A DNA stretch of 64,000 bases from Acidisoma sp. L85 (lineage in GTDB: Bacteria > Pseudomonadota > Alphaproteobacteria > Acetobacterales > Acetobacteraceae), in contig NZ_LMUQ01000064.1 of the NCBI RefSeq assembly GCF_009765865.1, positions 23,439-87,438 of the forward strand, given 5' to 3'. Shown here piece by piece: positions 44,461 through 51,741 of this stretch. The position numbers and the translations under genes were made by a program. Each line of letters begins with the position of its first letter. Position 1 is the stretch's first letter. Below the pieces are notes generated by a model. It saw nothing but the letters and a program-made list of their open reading frames with translations. It was not told where the DNA came from and made no database searches.

Positions 44461-44573
44461 CCATCTCCCCTCCTTCTCAGGGAGGGGCCGGGGGTGGGTT
44501 GACGTGCTCGCGGGTTGTGGTTGTGGGCGGGGCCACCCACCCCCGGCCCCTCCCTGAGAGGGAGGGGAGATGG
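44461..44573. repeat. Large inverted repeat between mlaF and radA
   Basis: Arms 44461-44499 and 44535-44573 are complementary over 39 bases with a single mismatch, which would still be a G-U pair in RNA; the loop is 35 bases. The sequence is C/G-rich (ctccctgagagggaggg-like core). It lacks a T-run, so it is not a classical terminator, but could act as a strong RNA hairpin, processing site or dispersed intergenic repeat. Confidence 0.85.
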
Positions 44574-44602
44574 TTCGCGCTGGCTTCTTCTAGGGCCTAG
44601 CG

Positions 44603-46024
44603 GTGGCTCGCGCGGCGTCTCGGTATGTTTGCCAAAATTGCGGCGCTGTTCATGCCAAATGGGCCGGGCGGTGCGAGACCTGCGGCGCCTGGAACAGCAT
44701 CGTTGAGGAGGCCGCGCCAACCGCTTCGAGCGGTGCAGCGAGGACCGGACCTGATCGGCGTATTACTCTCGTCGGCATGCAAGGTGAGGCGGAGCCGCCG
44801 CCGCGGCGTGTGCTGGGGCTCGCCGAGCTTGACCGGGTGCTGGGCGGCGGTCTGGTGCCGGCCTCCGCTATTCTGGTCGGCGGCGATCCCGGCATCGGCA
44901 AATCGACCCTGTTGATGCAGGCAGCAGCGAGCCTCGCGCAGTCGGGCGGTCGGGCGATCTATATCTCGGGCGAGGAATCGGTCGATCAATTGCGGATGCG
45001 CGCGCGGCGGCTTGGTCTCGGCGATGCGCCGGTGGAACTGGCGGCGGCGACCCAGGTGCAGGATATCGCGGCTACGCTGACGGAGGCAGGGCGCGGTGCG
45101 TCCGGCAAGCCCGTCGCGCTGGTCGTCATCGATTCGATCCAGACCATGTCACATGAACTGCTCGACTCGTCGCCCGGCACGGTGGGGCAGGTGCGTGCCT
45201 CGGCGCTCGAATTGATCCGCCTCGCCAAGTCCCAGGGCTTCGCGCTGGTGCTGGTCGGTCATGTCACCAAGGACGGCGCCTTGGCCGGGCCGCGCGTGAT
45301 GGAGCACATGGTCGATGCGGTGCTCTATTTCGAGGGCGAGCGCGGCCACCAGTTTCGTATCCTCCGCGCCGTCAAGAATCGCTTCGGCGCCACCGACGAG
45401 ATCGGCGTCTTCGAGATGACCGAGCAGGGGCTGGCCGAGGTCACCAACCCCTCGGCGCTTTTCCTGGCGGAACGGCGTGGCAATATTGCGGGCAGCGCGG
45501 TGTTTGCAGGGCTTGAGGGCACGCGCCCGGTGCTGATGGAGATCCAGGCGCTGCTCTCCCCGAATCCCGGCGGTGCGCCGCGTCGATCGGTGATCGGCTG
45601 GGATGGCGGGCGACTCGGCATGCTGCTGGCGGTGCTGGAGAGTCGCGGGGGTCTGCGGCTGGCGCAGCAGGACGTATATCTCAATGTCGCCGGAGGGCTG
45701 AGGATCAGCGAGCCTGCGGCTGACTTGGCGGTCGCCGCCGCTATCGCCTCGGCCGCGGCGGGGCAGCCGACCGATCCGAGCCTTGCCTTCTTCGGCGAGA
45801 TCGGGCTTTCCGGGGAGGTGCGGCAAGTGGCGCAGGCGGAGGCTCGGCTGAAGGAGATGGCGAAGCTCGGCTTTACCTCGGCGGCGATGCCGCGCCGGGT
45901 CGGCGGCGGCACACGCAAGCCGCCCAGCCTGCCGCCCGGCCTCGGCGTCATCGAGATCGGCCATGTCACGGATTTGCTGAGCCGGTTTCGGGAGAAGCCG
46001 CCAGTCGTGAAGGCGGCGGAATGA
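44603..46024 (+). CDS. radA: DNA repair protein RadA
   Basis: The 473-aa branch-migration ATPase has an N-terminal zinc finger (Cys10, Cys13, Cys24, Cys27), Walker A GGDPGIGKSTLL near 92, the RadA-specific KNRFG in RAVKNRFGATDEIG near 255, and a C-terminal Lon-like domain (DLAVAAAIASAAAG). The start is GTG 44603. It is the first gene after the large hairpin and overlaps cvpA by 4 bp. Confidence 0.95.
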   Translation: MARAASRYVCQNCGAVHAKWAGRCETCGAWNSIVEEAAPTASSGAARTGPDRRITLVGMQGEAEPPPRRVLGLAELDRVLGGGLVPASAILVGGDPGIGKSTLLMQAAASLAQSGGRAIYISGEESVDQLRMRARRLGLGDAPVELAAATQVQDIAATLTEAGRGASGKPVALVVIDSIQTMSHELLDSSPGTVGQVRASALELIRLAKSQGFALVLVGHVTKDGALAGPRVMEHMVDAVLYFEGERGHQFRILRAVKNRFGATDEIGVFEMTEQGLAEVTNPSALFLAERRGNIAGSAVFAGLEGTRPVLMEIQALLSPNPGGAPRRSVIGWDGGRLGMLLAVLESRGGLRLAQQDVYLNVAGGLRISEPAADLAVAAAIASAAAGQPTDPSLAFFGEIGLSGEVRQVAQAEARLKEMAKLGFTSAAMPRRVGGGTRKPPSLPPGLGVIEIGHVTDLLSRFREKPPVVKAAE

Positions 46025-46599
46025 CCTGGTTCGATTTCGCGATGCTGGCGGTGCTGGCGCTTTCCGCACTGCTCGCCTTCTTTCGTGGCTTCGTGCGGGA
46101 GGTGCTGGGGGTCGGCGCCTGGGTCGGCGCGATCATCATCAGCATCTGGTTCTTCCCCTTCGTCAGCCCGCGATTCGAGCAGTGGATTCACGCCAAGGAA
46201 TTCGCCGATCCGGCGGCCTATGGCGCGGTTTTCCTGGTGGCGCTGATCGTGCTCTCGGTCGTCAGCAGCTGGGTGGGGGCCTTGGTTCGGGGCTCCGCCT
46301 TGGGGGGCGTCGACCGCACGCTCGGTATTGTCTTCGGCCTGGTGCGCGGCGCGGTCCTGCTGGTGTTCTGCTACTTCGCGGCCGGACTCTTTACCACGCC
46401 GCAGGAGTGGCCTGTGCCAGTACGGGATGCGCGCTTCCTGCCTTATGTGTATGAGGGGGCGCGCGACCTGGTGACCTATCTGCCAGCGGGTTACCGGCCG
46501 CATGTGCCCGAGCCGCCGGTGACGGCACCGCCCAGCCTGGGCGATCTGCTACAGCCGACGCCAAAGGGCTCGGCTTTGACGCCCACCCAGAAGCAATAG
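46021..46599 (+). CDS. cvpA: CvpA family membrane protein
   Basis: The 192-aa protein has four hydrophobic segments (about 5-22, 28-47, 65-87, 100-122) and the family signatures FFRGFVREVLGVGAWVGA and GGVDRTLGIVFGLVRGAVLL. The C-terminal tail is proline-rich. CvpA is linked to envelope integrity and sits upstream of purF in many proteobacteria. Confidence 0.92.
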   Translation: MTWFDFAMLAVLALSALLAFFRGFVREVLGVGAWVGAIIISIWFFPFVSPRFEQWIHAKEFADPAAYGAVFLVALIVLSVVSSWVGALVRGSALGGVDRTLGIVFGLVRGAVLLVFCYFAAGLFTTPQEWPVPVRDARFLPYVYEGARDLVTYLPAGYRPHVPEPPVTAPPSLGDLLQPTPKGSALTPTQKQ

Positions 46600-46638
46600 A
46601 CGTGCGGCAATGACTTGCGGCAGAGGGACAGTGACCTG

Positions 46639-48123
46639 ATGGACGCTTCTTCCACCGAATTGCCTTACGAAACCGGCGACGACGACAAGCTGCATGAGGA
46701 ATGCGGGGTCTTCGGCGTCTGGAACGCGATCGACGCGGCGGCGCTGACTGCGCTTGGGTTGCACGCGCTACAGCATCGCGGGCAGGAGGCGACGGGCATC
46801 GCGAGCTATGATGGCGACCGGTTCCATCTGCAAAAGGGTCTGGGACTCGTCGGCGACAATTTCGGGGATGCCAAGGTCATCGCGAGCCTGCCCGGCCATC
46901 GCGCGATCGGGCATAACCGCTACGCGACCACGGGCGACACGGTGCTGCGCAATGTGCAGCCGCTCTATGCGGATTTCGAGTTCGGCGGCTTCGCGGTGGG
47001 GCATAACGGCAATCTTACCAATGCGCTGGCGTTGCGGAAGCAGCTGGTTCGGCGCGGCTGCCTGTTCCAATCGACCACGGACTCCGAGGTCTTCATCCAC
47101 CTCATCGCGATCAGCCTCTACTCGACGGTGGTCGATCGGCTGATCGACGCGCTGAAGCAGGTGGTGGGCGCCTACTCGCTGGTGGCACTGTCCCGCGAGG
47201 CGCTGATCGGGGTGCGCGATCCGCAGGGTGTGCGGCCGCTCATCCTAGGACGCTTGCCGCAGCATGATGGCGGCTTCGGCTGGGTGCTGGCGAGCGAGAC
47301 CTGCGCGCTGGAGATCGTCGGCGCCGAATTCGTGCGGGACGTGGAGCCCGGCGAGATTGTGGTGATCGACGAGCAGGGCGTGCGGAGCATCAAGCCTTTC
47401 AGCCGCACCCGCTCGCGCTTCTGCGTCTTCGAGTATGTGTATTTCGCCCGCCCGGATTCCGTGATGGAGGGCAAGGCCGTGTACGATGCGCGCAAGCAGA
47501 TCGGCGCGGTGCTGGCGCGCGAGTCTGGCGTCGAGGCGGATGTGATCGTGCCGGTACCGGATTCGGGCGTGCCCTCGGCGATGGGCTATGCGGCGGAGAG
47601 CGGCATTCCCTATGAGTTGGGGATCATCCGCAACCACTATGTCGGCCGGACCTTCATCGAGCCGACCGACCAGATTCGGAATCTGGGCGTCAGGCTGAAG
47701 CATTCCGGGAACCGGACGGTACTGGCGGGCAAGCGGGTGATCCTGGTCGATGATTCGATCGTGCGCGGCACGACCAGCCGGAAGATCGTCGAGATGGTGC
47801 GCGCCGCTGGGGCGACCGAGGTGCATATGCGGATTTCCTCGCCGCCGACGACGCATTCCTGCTTCTACGGCATCGACACGCCGGAGCGCGGCAAGCTGCT
47901 GGCGGCAAGGCACGATGTGGCCGAGATGACAGCGCTTATCGGCGCGGACAGCCTGGCCTTCATCTCGATCGACGGACTGTATCAGGCGCTTGGCCAAGCG
48001 AAGCGGGACGCGGCCGAGCCGCATTTCTGCGATGCGTGCTTCACCGGCGACTATCCGATCCCTCTACATGACCTTGAGGGCAAGGCCGAGCGGCAGATGA
48101 GCCTGCTGACGGCGGTCGCCTAG
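46639..48123 (+). CDS. purF: Amidophosphoribosyltransferase
   Basis: The 494-aa enzyme makes phosphoribosylamine, the first committed step of purine synthesis. Cys22 (in LHEECGVFGVWN) becomes the N-terminal nucleophile after propeptide cleavage, as in B. subtilis-type PurF. The glutaminase domain includes GHNRYATTGD and GHNGNLTNA; the PRTase domain has ILVDDSIVRGTTS. The ATG at 46639 is preferred over the TTG at 46615. Confidence 0.95.
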   Translation: MDASSTELPYETGDDDKLHEECGVFGVWNAIDAAALTALGLHALQHRGQEATGIASYDGDRFHLQKGLGLVGDNFGDAKVIASLPGHRAIGHNRYATTGDTVLRNVQPLYADFEFGGFAVGHNGNLTNALALRKQLVRRGCLFQSTTDSEVFIHLIAISLYSTVVDRLIDALKQVVGAYSLVALSREALIGVRDPQGVRPLILGRLPQHDGGFGWVLASETCALEIVGAEFVRDVEPGEIVVIDEQGVRSIKPFSRTRSRFCVFEYVYFARPDSVMEGKAVYDARKQIGAVLARESGVEADVIVPVPDSGVPSAMGYAAESGIPYELGIIRNHYVGRTFIEPTDQIRNLGVRLKHSGNRTVLAGKRVILVDDSIVRGTTSRKIVEMVRAAGATEVHMRISSPPTTHSCFYGIDTPERGKLLAARHDVAEMTALIGADSLAFISIDGLYQALGQAKRDAAEPHFCDACFTGDYPIPLHDLEGKAERQMSLLTAVA

Positions 48124-48129
48124 CGAAGC

Positions 48130-48168
48130 TTGATTCGGCGGATATCCGATCCTATCATTTGGATATCC
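48130..48168 (+). promoter_or_regulatory. vapBC promoter with twin palindromic operators
   Basis: A sigma-70-like promoter is readable: TTGATT (48130-48135), 17 bp, TATCAT (48153-48158). The 8-bp palindrome GGATATCC occurs at 48140-48147 and 48161-48168, exactly 21 bp (two helical turns) apart, flanking the -10. This suits cooperative autorepression by the antitoxin complex. Confidence 0.7.
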
Positions 48169-48182
48169 AGCCGGAAGCGAAC

Positions 48183-48422
48183 ATGCCGCTTTATATCAAG
48201 GATGACCTGACGGCGGCGCTTGTGGGCGAACTGGCGAAGCGGCGTGGCGTCTCCAAACAGGATGCCGTGAAGGCGGCGGTGCAGGCGGAACTCGACCGGC
48301 TTTCTGCGGCTGTCCCGTTGCGGGAACGCCTGGAGGCGTTCTGGGCGGCCAATCCGCTTCCAGCCAAGACGGGGCTACGGGCCGATAAGGCCTTCTTCGA
48401 CGCGCTGTCCGGCGAGGAATGA
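48183..48422 (+). CDS. VapB-type antitoxin
   Basis: The 79-aa protein matches short antitoxins of the Rv0623/PSK family: an N-terminal DNA-binding helix pair (KDDLTAALVGELAKRRGVSKQDAVKAAVQAEL) and a C-terminal toxin-wrapping tail. It overlaps the toxin gene by 4 bp. I choose ATG 48183 since the in-frame TTG 48159 would sit within the operator. Confidence 0.82.
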   Translation: MPLYIKDDLTAALVGELAKRRGVSKQDAVKAAVQAELDRLSAAVPLRERLEAFWAANPLPAKTGLRADKAFFDALSGEE

Positions 48423-48814
48423 CGCTCTTCGTTGATGCCTCCGCAATGATTTGCATGATCGCGCGAGAAGCTGAGGCGCGGCGGCTGGTCGAGGTGCTCA
48501 GGACGGATCCGGAGCGATTGTGCTCCGCGATGTCGAACTGGGAGACCATGGCGGGGCTGTGCCGTTCCTACGAGCTGCCGCTCTCTGATGCCCAGGTGCT
48601 GGTCCAGCGCTTTGTCGATGAGATCGGACTGCGTCTTGTGCCGATCGGACAGCCCGAATGTGATGCGGCTGCCGAGGCCTATCGCCGCTACGGCAAAGGG
48701 CGCCATTCGGCGGCCCTGAATATGGGCGATTGCTTCGCCTATGCCTGCGCCAAAGCGAACGAGGCGCGGCTGCTCTACATTGGAGATGATTTCAGCCGGA
48801 CGGATTTAGGGTGA
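48419..48814 (+). CDS. VapC-type PIN-domain ribonuclease toxin
   Basis: The 131-aa PIN nuclease has the acidic set Asp6 (FVDASAM), Glu42 (NWETM), Asp104 (MGDCFAY) and Asp123/124 (YIGDDF), all positioned as in VapC enzymes that cut tRNA or rRNA. It is translated from the overlapping vapB frame. Its 3' end overlaps the convergent DUF2157 gene by 9 bp. Confidence 0.86.
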   Translation: MTLFVDASAMICMIAREAEARRLVEVLRTDPERLCSAMSNWETMAGLCRSYELPLSDAQVLVQRFVDEIGLRLVPIGQPECDAAAEAYRRYGKGRHSAALNMGDCFAYACAKANEARLLYIGDDFSRTDLG

Positions 48815-49798
48815 GACGACGGCCGCTACAGGTGGCAGGCGCCGGTTGAGCTGCCAGAGGACGACGGCAAGCACCAGGACGATGATCCCGGCCGCGAGGA
48901 CGGTGAGCGGTGTGGCGCCCAGATGCTCAAACCACTGGGTGTAGAAATGGATCGCGCCGAAGACGACGGCGAGGTTGAGCACCCAGCGCCGGTTCGCCCA
49001 GCCAGCCCAGAGGGCCGCGCCGAACAAGGCAATAGCCCAGCCGAGCGCGAAAGCGATGGGCGAGATCGTGACGGCGGGATTGTGACCCAGCCAGCTCACG
49101 TCATCGCCCCATAGCGAGCCGACCCAGAAGCCGAGATTGGTCAGAAACAGCGAGACCCGCGCGACGGTGGTCGCCAGCCGCTCCCAGTCGTGGGTAAGGC
49201 TGCGCGAGACGAGGTGAGCGATCAGGGCCAGGGCCGAGAAGACTAGGACCGTGGCCAGCGGCTGGTTTACTTCGAGGCCGTAATAGGCGGTTTCATAGGC
49301 CGTGGCGCCGCCGAGGGCCGCGAATAGCATCAGCACCGTCAGTCCGGCGAGCAGGCTGCTCCGCGCCAGTACGGCCGCAGCGGCGAAGAGGACCGCGACG
49401 ATCAGATAGGAGGCCGCCAAGCTAAGCGGCGGCTTGCTGACGGGGTCGAAGACGCCTGAGAGCTGGGCGAGGCCCTGCCCGAGCAGAATGATGCCGGCGC
49501 CCAGCAGCAACGCGGCGACGAGGATGCAGATATTAGCGAGCACGCTCCATTGCGCGCGGCCCGACAGGATGAGGCCGAGCCCCGCCGTCATGAGAATGGC
49601 GCCAAGTATCACGCCGGTCAGGGCATTCGGCACCAGGAGCAGCGCGCCGCCGGTGACCGCGATTACGCCGAAACCGATCAGGGCGTTGATGAGGACCATG
49701 CCGGTGTCGCGCCGTCCCAGGCGCGCCAGACGGTCATGCTCCTCGGCGGTGATGGCGCCGTCTCGGAGCAGCTTCGACAGATCGAGCGTGACCTTCAT
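48806..49798 (-). CDS. DUF2157 domain membrane protein
   Basis: The 330-aa protein has an N-terminal soluble helix pair (LSKLLRDGAITAEEHDRLARLG, resembling a SHOCT-like or DUF2157 lead) followed by about ten hydrophobic segments. The first membrane segments read LINALIGFGVIAVTGGALLLV and GVILGAILMTAGLGLIL. No enzymatic motif is visible. Its role is unknown. Confidence 0.75.
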   Translation of the reverse strand: MKVTLDLSKLLRDGAITAEEHDRLARLGRRDTGMVLINALIGFGVIAVTGGALLLVPNALTGVILGAILMTAGLGLILSGRAQWSVLANICILVAALLLGAGIILLGQGLAQLSGVFDPVSKPPLSLAASYLIVAVLFAAAAVLARSSLLAGLTVLMLFAALGGATAYETAYYGLEVNQPLATVLVFSALALIAHLVSRSLTHDWERLATTVARVSLFLTNLGFWVGSLWGDDVSWLGHNPAVTISPIAFALGWAIALFGAALWAGWANRRWVLNLAVVFGAIHFYTQWFEHLGATPLTVLAAGIIVLVLAVVLWQLNRRLPPVAAVVSP

Positions 49799-49926
49799 GG
49801 CGTTTCTTCAGCCTGGGATGTTCGGGCCAAGGTAGCGCGAAAGGCCGCTACCATCCGGTAAATCGCCGCACCAGCGATATTGCCCCATCGACGAGCGCGG
49901 CGGTTTGCTTCCGGCTGGTGCTGGTC

Positions 49927-50706
49927 TCAGTCCCGGTAGCTGGGCTGCTCCCGGTCGAGTTTGCGGCGCATCGCCTGCCAGACGAGCCAGCCGCCGTCAT
50001 TATTCTCGACGAACTGCTTGGTCGTGCGTTTCTGCACCGCCTCGGATGGAATCGACAGGGGTGCGCCGGTGCACTGCGCGGCGACCTGGATGCGGCAGGC
50101 CTGTTCCAGATAGTACATGCGGTTGAAAGCCTCGGCGACGGTGTGACCAAGTGTCAGCAGGCCGTGGTTGCGCAGGATGACGCAGCTCTTGTCGCTGCCG
50201 AGATTCCGCACCAGCCGGTCGCGTTCGCTGAGATTGTCGTCGTCGGCGATGCCTTCGTAGTTGTGCACCACCGTCTGTTCCAGGAACTCCATGCTGATCT
50301 GGTTGAGCGGCAGGATGCCGCCGGTCTGCGCGGCCACCGTCATGCCGGCGAGGGTATGGGTGTGCATGACGCAATGAGCATCCGGCCGACCGGCATGGAT
50401 CGCCGAATGGATCACAAAGCCGGCGGGGTTGACCGGCCAGCGGGTCGGCTGGGCGGGTTCGCCATCGGCATCCACCTCGACCAGCGAGCTGGCGGTGATC
50501 TCCTCGAACAGCAGCCCATAGGGATTGACCAGGAAGCGGTTGCCGTCACCCGGCACGCGGACGGAGAGATGGGTATAGACGGTGTCGGACATGCCGAAAT
50601 GGGCGATGAGCCGATAGGCCGCCGCGAGATCCTCCCGCAACTCACGCTCGCTCGCGATGTGGTCGGCGGCGGGGGCGGCTGGCAGCGACGATGGCAGATG
50701 GTTCAT
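49927..50706 (-). CDS. Class II aldolase/adducin family protein
   Basis: The 259-aa protein has the AraD/FucA-like zinc site: HCVMHTHTLAGMTVA near 135 with two His and a further His in ILRNHGLLTLGHTVAEAF near 200. It starts with a short disordered region. Relatives include fuculose-phosphate aldolase and many uncharacterised decarboxylases; the substrate cannot be named. It is 15 bp upstream (minus) of nothing else in its operon but follows the AhpD-like gene. Confidence 0.85.
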   Translation of the reverse strand: MNHLPSSLPAAPAADHIASERELREDLAAAYRLIAHFGMSDTVYTHLSVRVPGDGNRFLVNPYGLLFEEITASSLVEVDADGEPAQPTRWPVNPAGFVIHSAIHAGRPDAHCVMHTHTLAGMTVAAQTGGILPLNQISMEFLEQTVVHNYEGIADDDNLSERDRLVRNLGSDKSCVILRNHGLLTLGHTVAEAFNRMYYLEQACRIQVAAQCTGAPLSIPSEAVQKRTTKQFVENNDGGWLVWQAMRRKLDREQPSYRD

Positions 50707-50721
50707 GGGGGCTCCTCCTTG

Positions 50722-51132
50722 TCAGAGCGTGGATGCAGCCTCGATGAATTTGGGATCGCTGTCCACGCGATAGGCATTGACGAGGCGGTTGGTGTTGTTG
50801 GCCATGCCGATGACGGCGATGAGCTCCTCGCGCATTTCCTTGGTCATCCCGGCTTTCCGGGCTGCGGCCGTATGGGAGACGGTGCAGTATTCGCAGCCAT
50901 TGGTGATGGAGACCGCGAGGTAGACGAGTTCCTTGGTAAGTGGGTCGAGCGCACCGGGCGCCATGATTTCCTTGAGGTCTTCCCAGGTGCGTTTCAGCGT
51001 CTTGGGGTCGTTCGCGATCATCTTCCAGAAATTGTTGATCCAATCCGTGCCGCGCGTCTGTTTGATGTCGTCGTAAACAGCGCGCACTTCTGGCGAGGCG
51101 TCCGCTTCCTCGATATATTTGCCGAGCGGCAT
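50722..51132 (-). CDS. Carboxymuconolactone decarboxylase / AhpD-like protein
   Basis: The 136-aa protein has the AhpD-type redox motif ITNGCEYCTVSHTAAARKAG (CxxC with a following His) on an all-helical fold. Such proteins are alkylhydroperoxidase-like or carboxymuconolactone decarboxylases. I use ATG 51132 with GGGAGA upstream; ATG 51147 is in the same frame. It is followed by the class II aldolase gene 15 bp later. Confidence 0.85.
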   Translation of the reverse strand: MPLGKYIEEADASPEVRAVYDDIKQTRGTDWINNFWKMIANDPKTLKRTWEDLKEIMAPGALDPLTKELVYLAVSITNGCEYCTVSHTAAARKAGMTKEMREELIAVIGMANNTNRLVNAYRVDSDPKFIEAASTL

Positions 51133-51202
51133 TGGTCTATCTCCCATTGTCGGGGAGCAGCTTTGGCTGGGACGGCGGGGTAGGGTCAAGCGGCTGGCGA
51201 TG

Positions 51203-51574
51203 TCAGGCGATGGGCTCGTGGCAGACGGCTTCGATGTTGTGGCCGTCGGGGTCGAGTATGAAGGCGCCGTAGTAATTCGGATGGTATTCCGGCCGCAGGC
51301 CAGGCGCCCCGTGGTCCCGCCCTCCGGCGGTGAGCGCGGCGTTGTAGAAGTGATCGACGGTGACGCGGTCGGGCGCGGTGAAGGCGATGTGGACCCCGGT
51401 ATGCACGGCGTCCCGCAACGCGATCCAGAAGGCGGCTTTGCCCGCGACCGCGTAGCCCGCGTAGGCGTCGCCAACGGCATAGGCGCGTGCGATGCCGAGC
51501 GGTTCAAGGGCCGCGTCGTAGAAAGCCTGCGACTTGGCGAGATCGGTGACGGGGATGGTGACATGGTCGAGCAT
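51203..51574 (-). CDS. VOC (glyoxalase/bleomycin-resistance) family protein
   Basis: The 123-aa protein has the paired beta-alpha-beta-beta-beta vicinal oxygen chelate fold: MLDHVTIPVTDLAKSQAFYDAALEPLG at the start and FILDPDGHNIEAVCHEP at the end. The metal-ligand His5 and Glu near the C-terminus are present. Its substrate is unknown. It leads a three-gene minus-strand group of small enzymes. Confidence 0.87.
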   Translation of the reverse strand: MLDHVTIPVTDLAKSQAFYDAALEPLGIARAYAVGDAYAGYAVAGKAAFWIALRDAVHTGVHIAFTAPDRVTVDHFYNAALTAGGRDHGAPGLRPEYHPNYYGAFILDPDGHNIEAVCHEPIA

Positions 51575-51672
51575 GAGTTTCTCCCGTGATGGGGGTTAGT
51601 GGAGCATGGGTGTGGTTTGGGTGGAACCGTCGTGCGGGGCGTCATACCGATCCGCGTGGCGTGTCTCCCCAC

Positions 51673-51702
51673 GTCATCCTCGGCCTTCGCCGAGCATGAC
51701 GG
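51673..51702. repeat. Composite palindromic repeat, copy C (single arm)
   Basis: CGTCAT, then CCTCGGC-CTTC-GCCGAGC, then ATGACG: one hairpin arm closed by the same outer hexamers as the larger copies, with the central stem missing. It lies between the VOC gene and the ligD stop. Confidence 0.7.
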
Positions 51703-51741
51703 TAGTGACCGTCAATGGATTGATGAATGCGTCGGTCGGCG

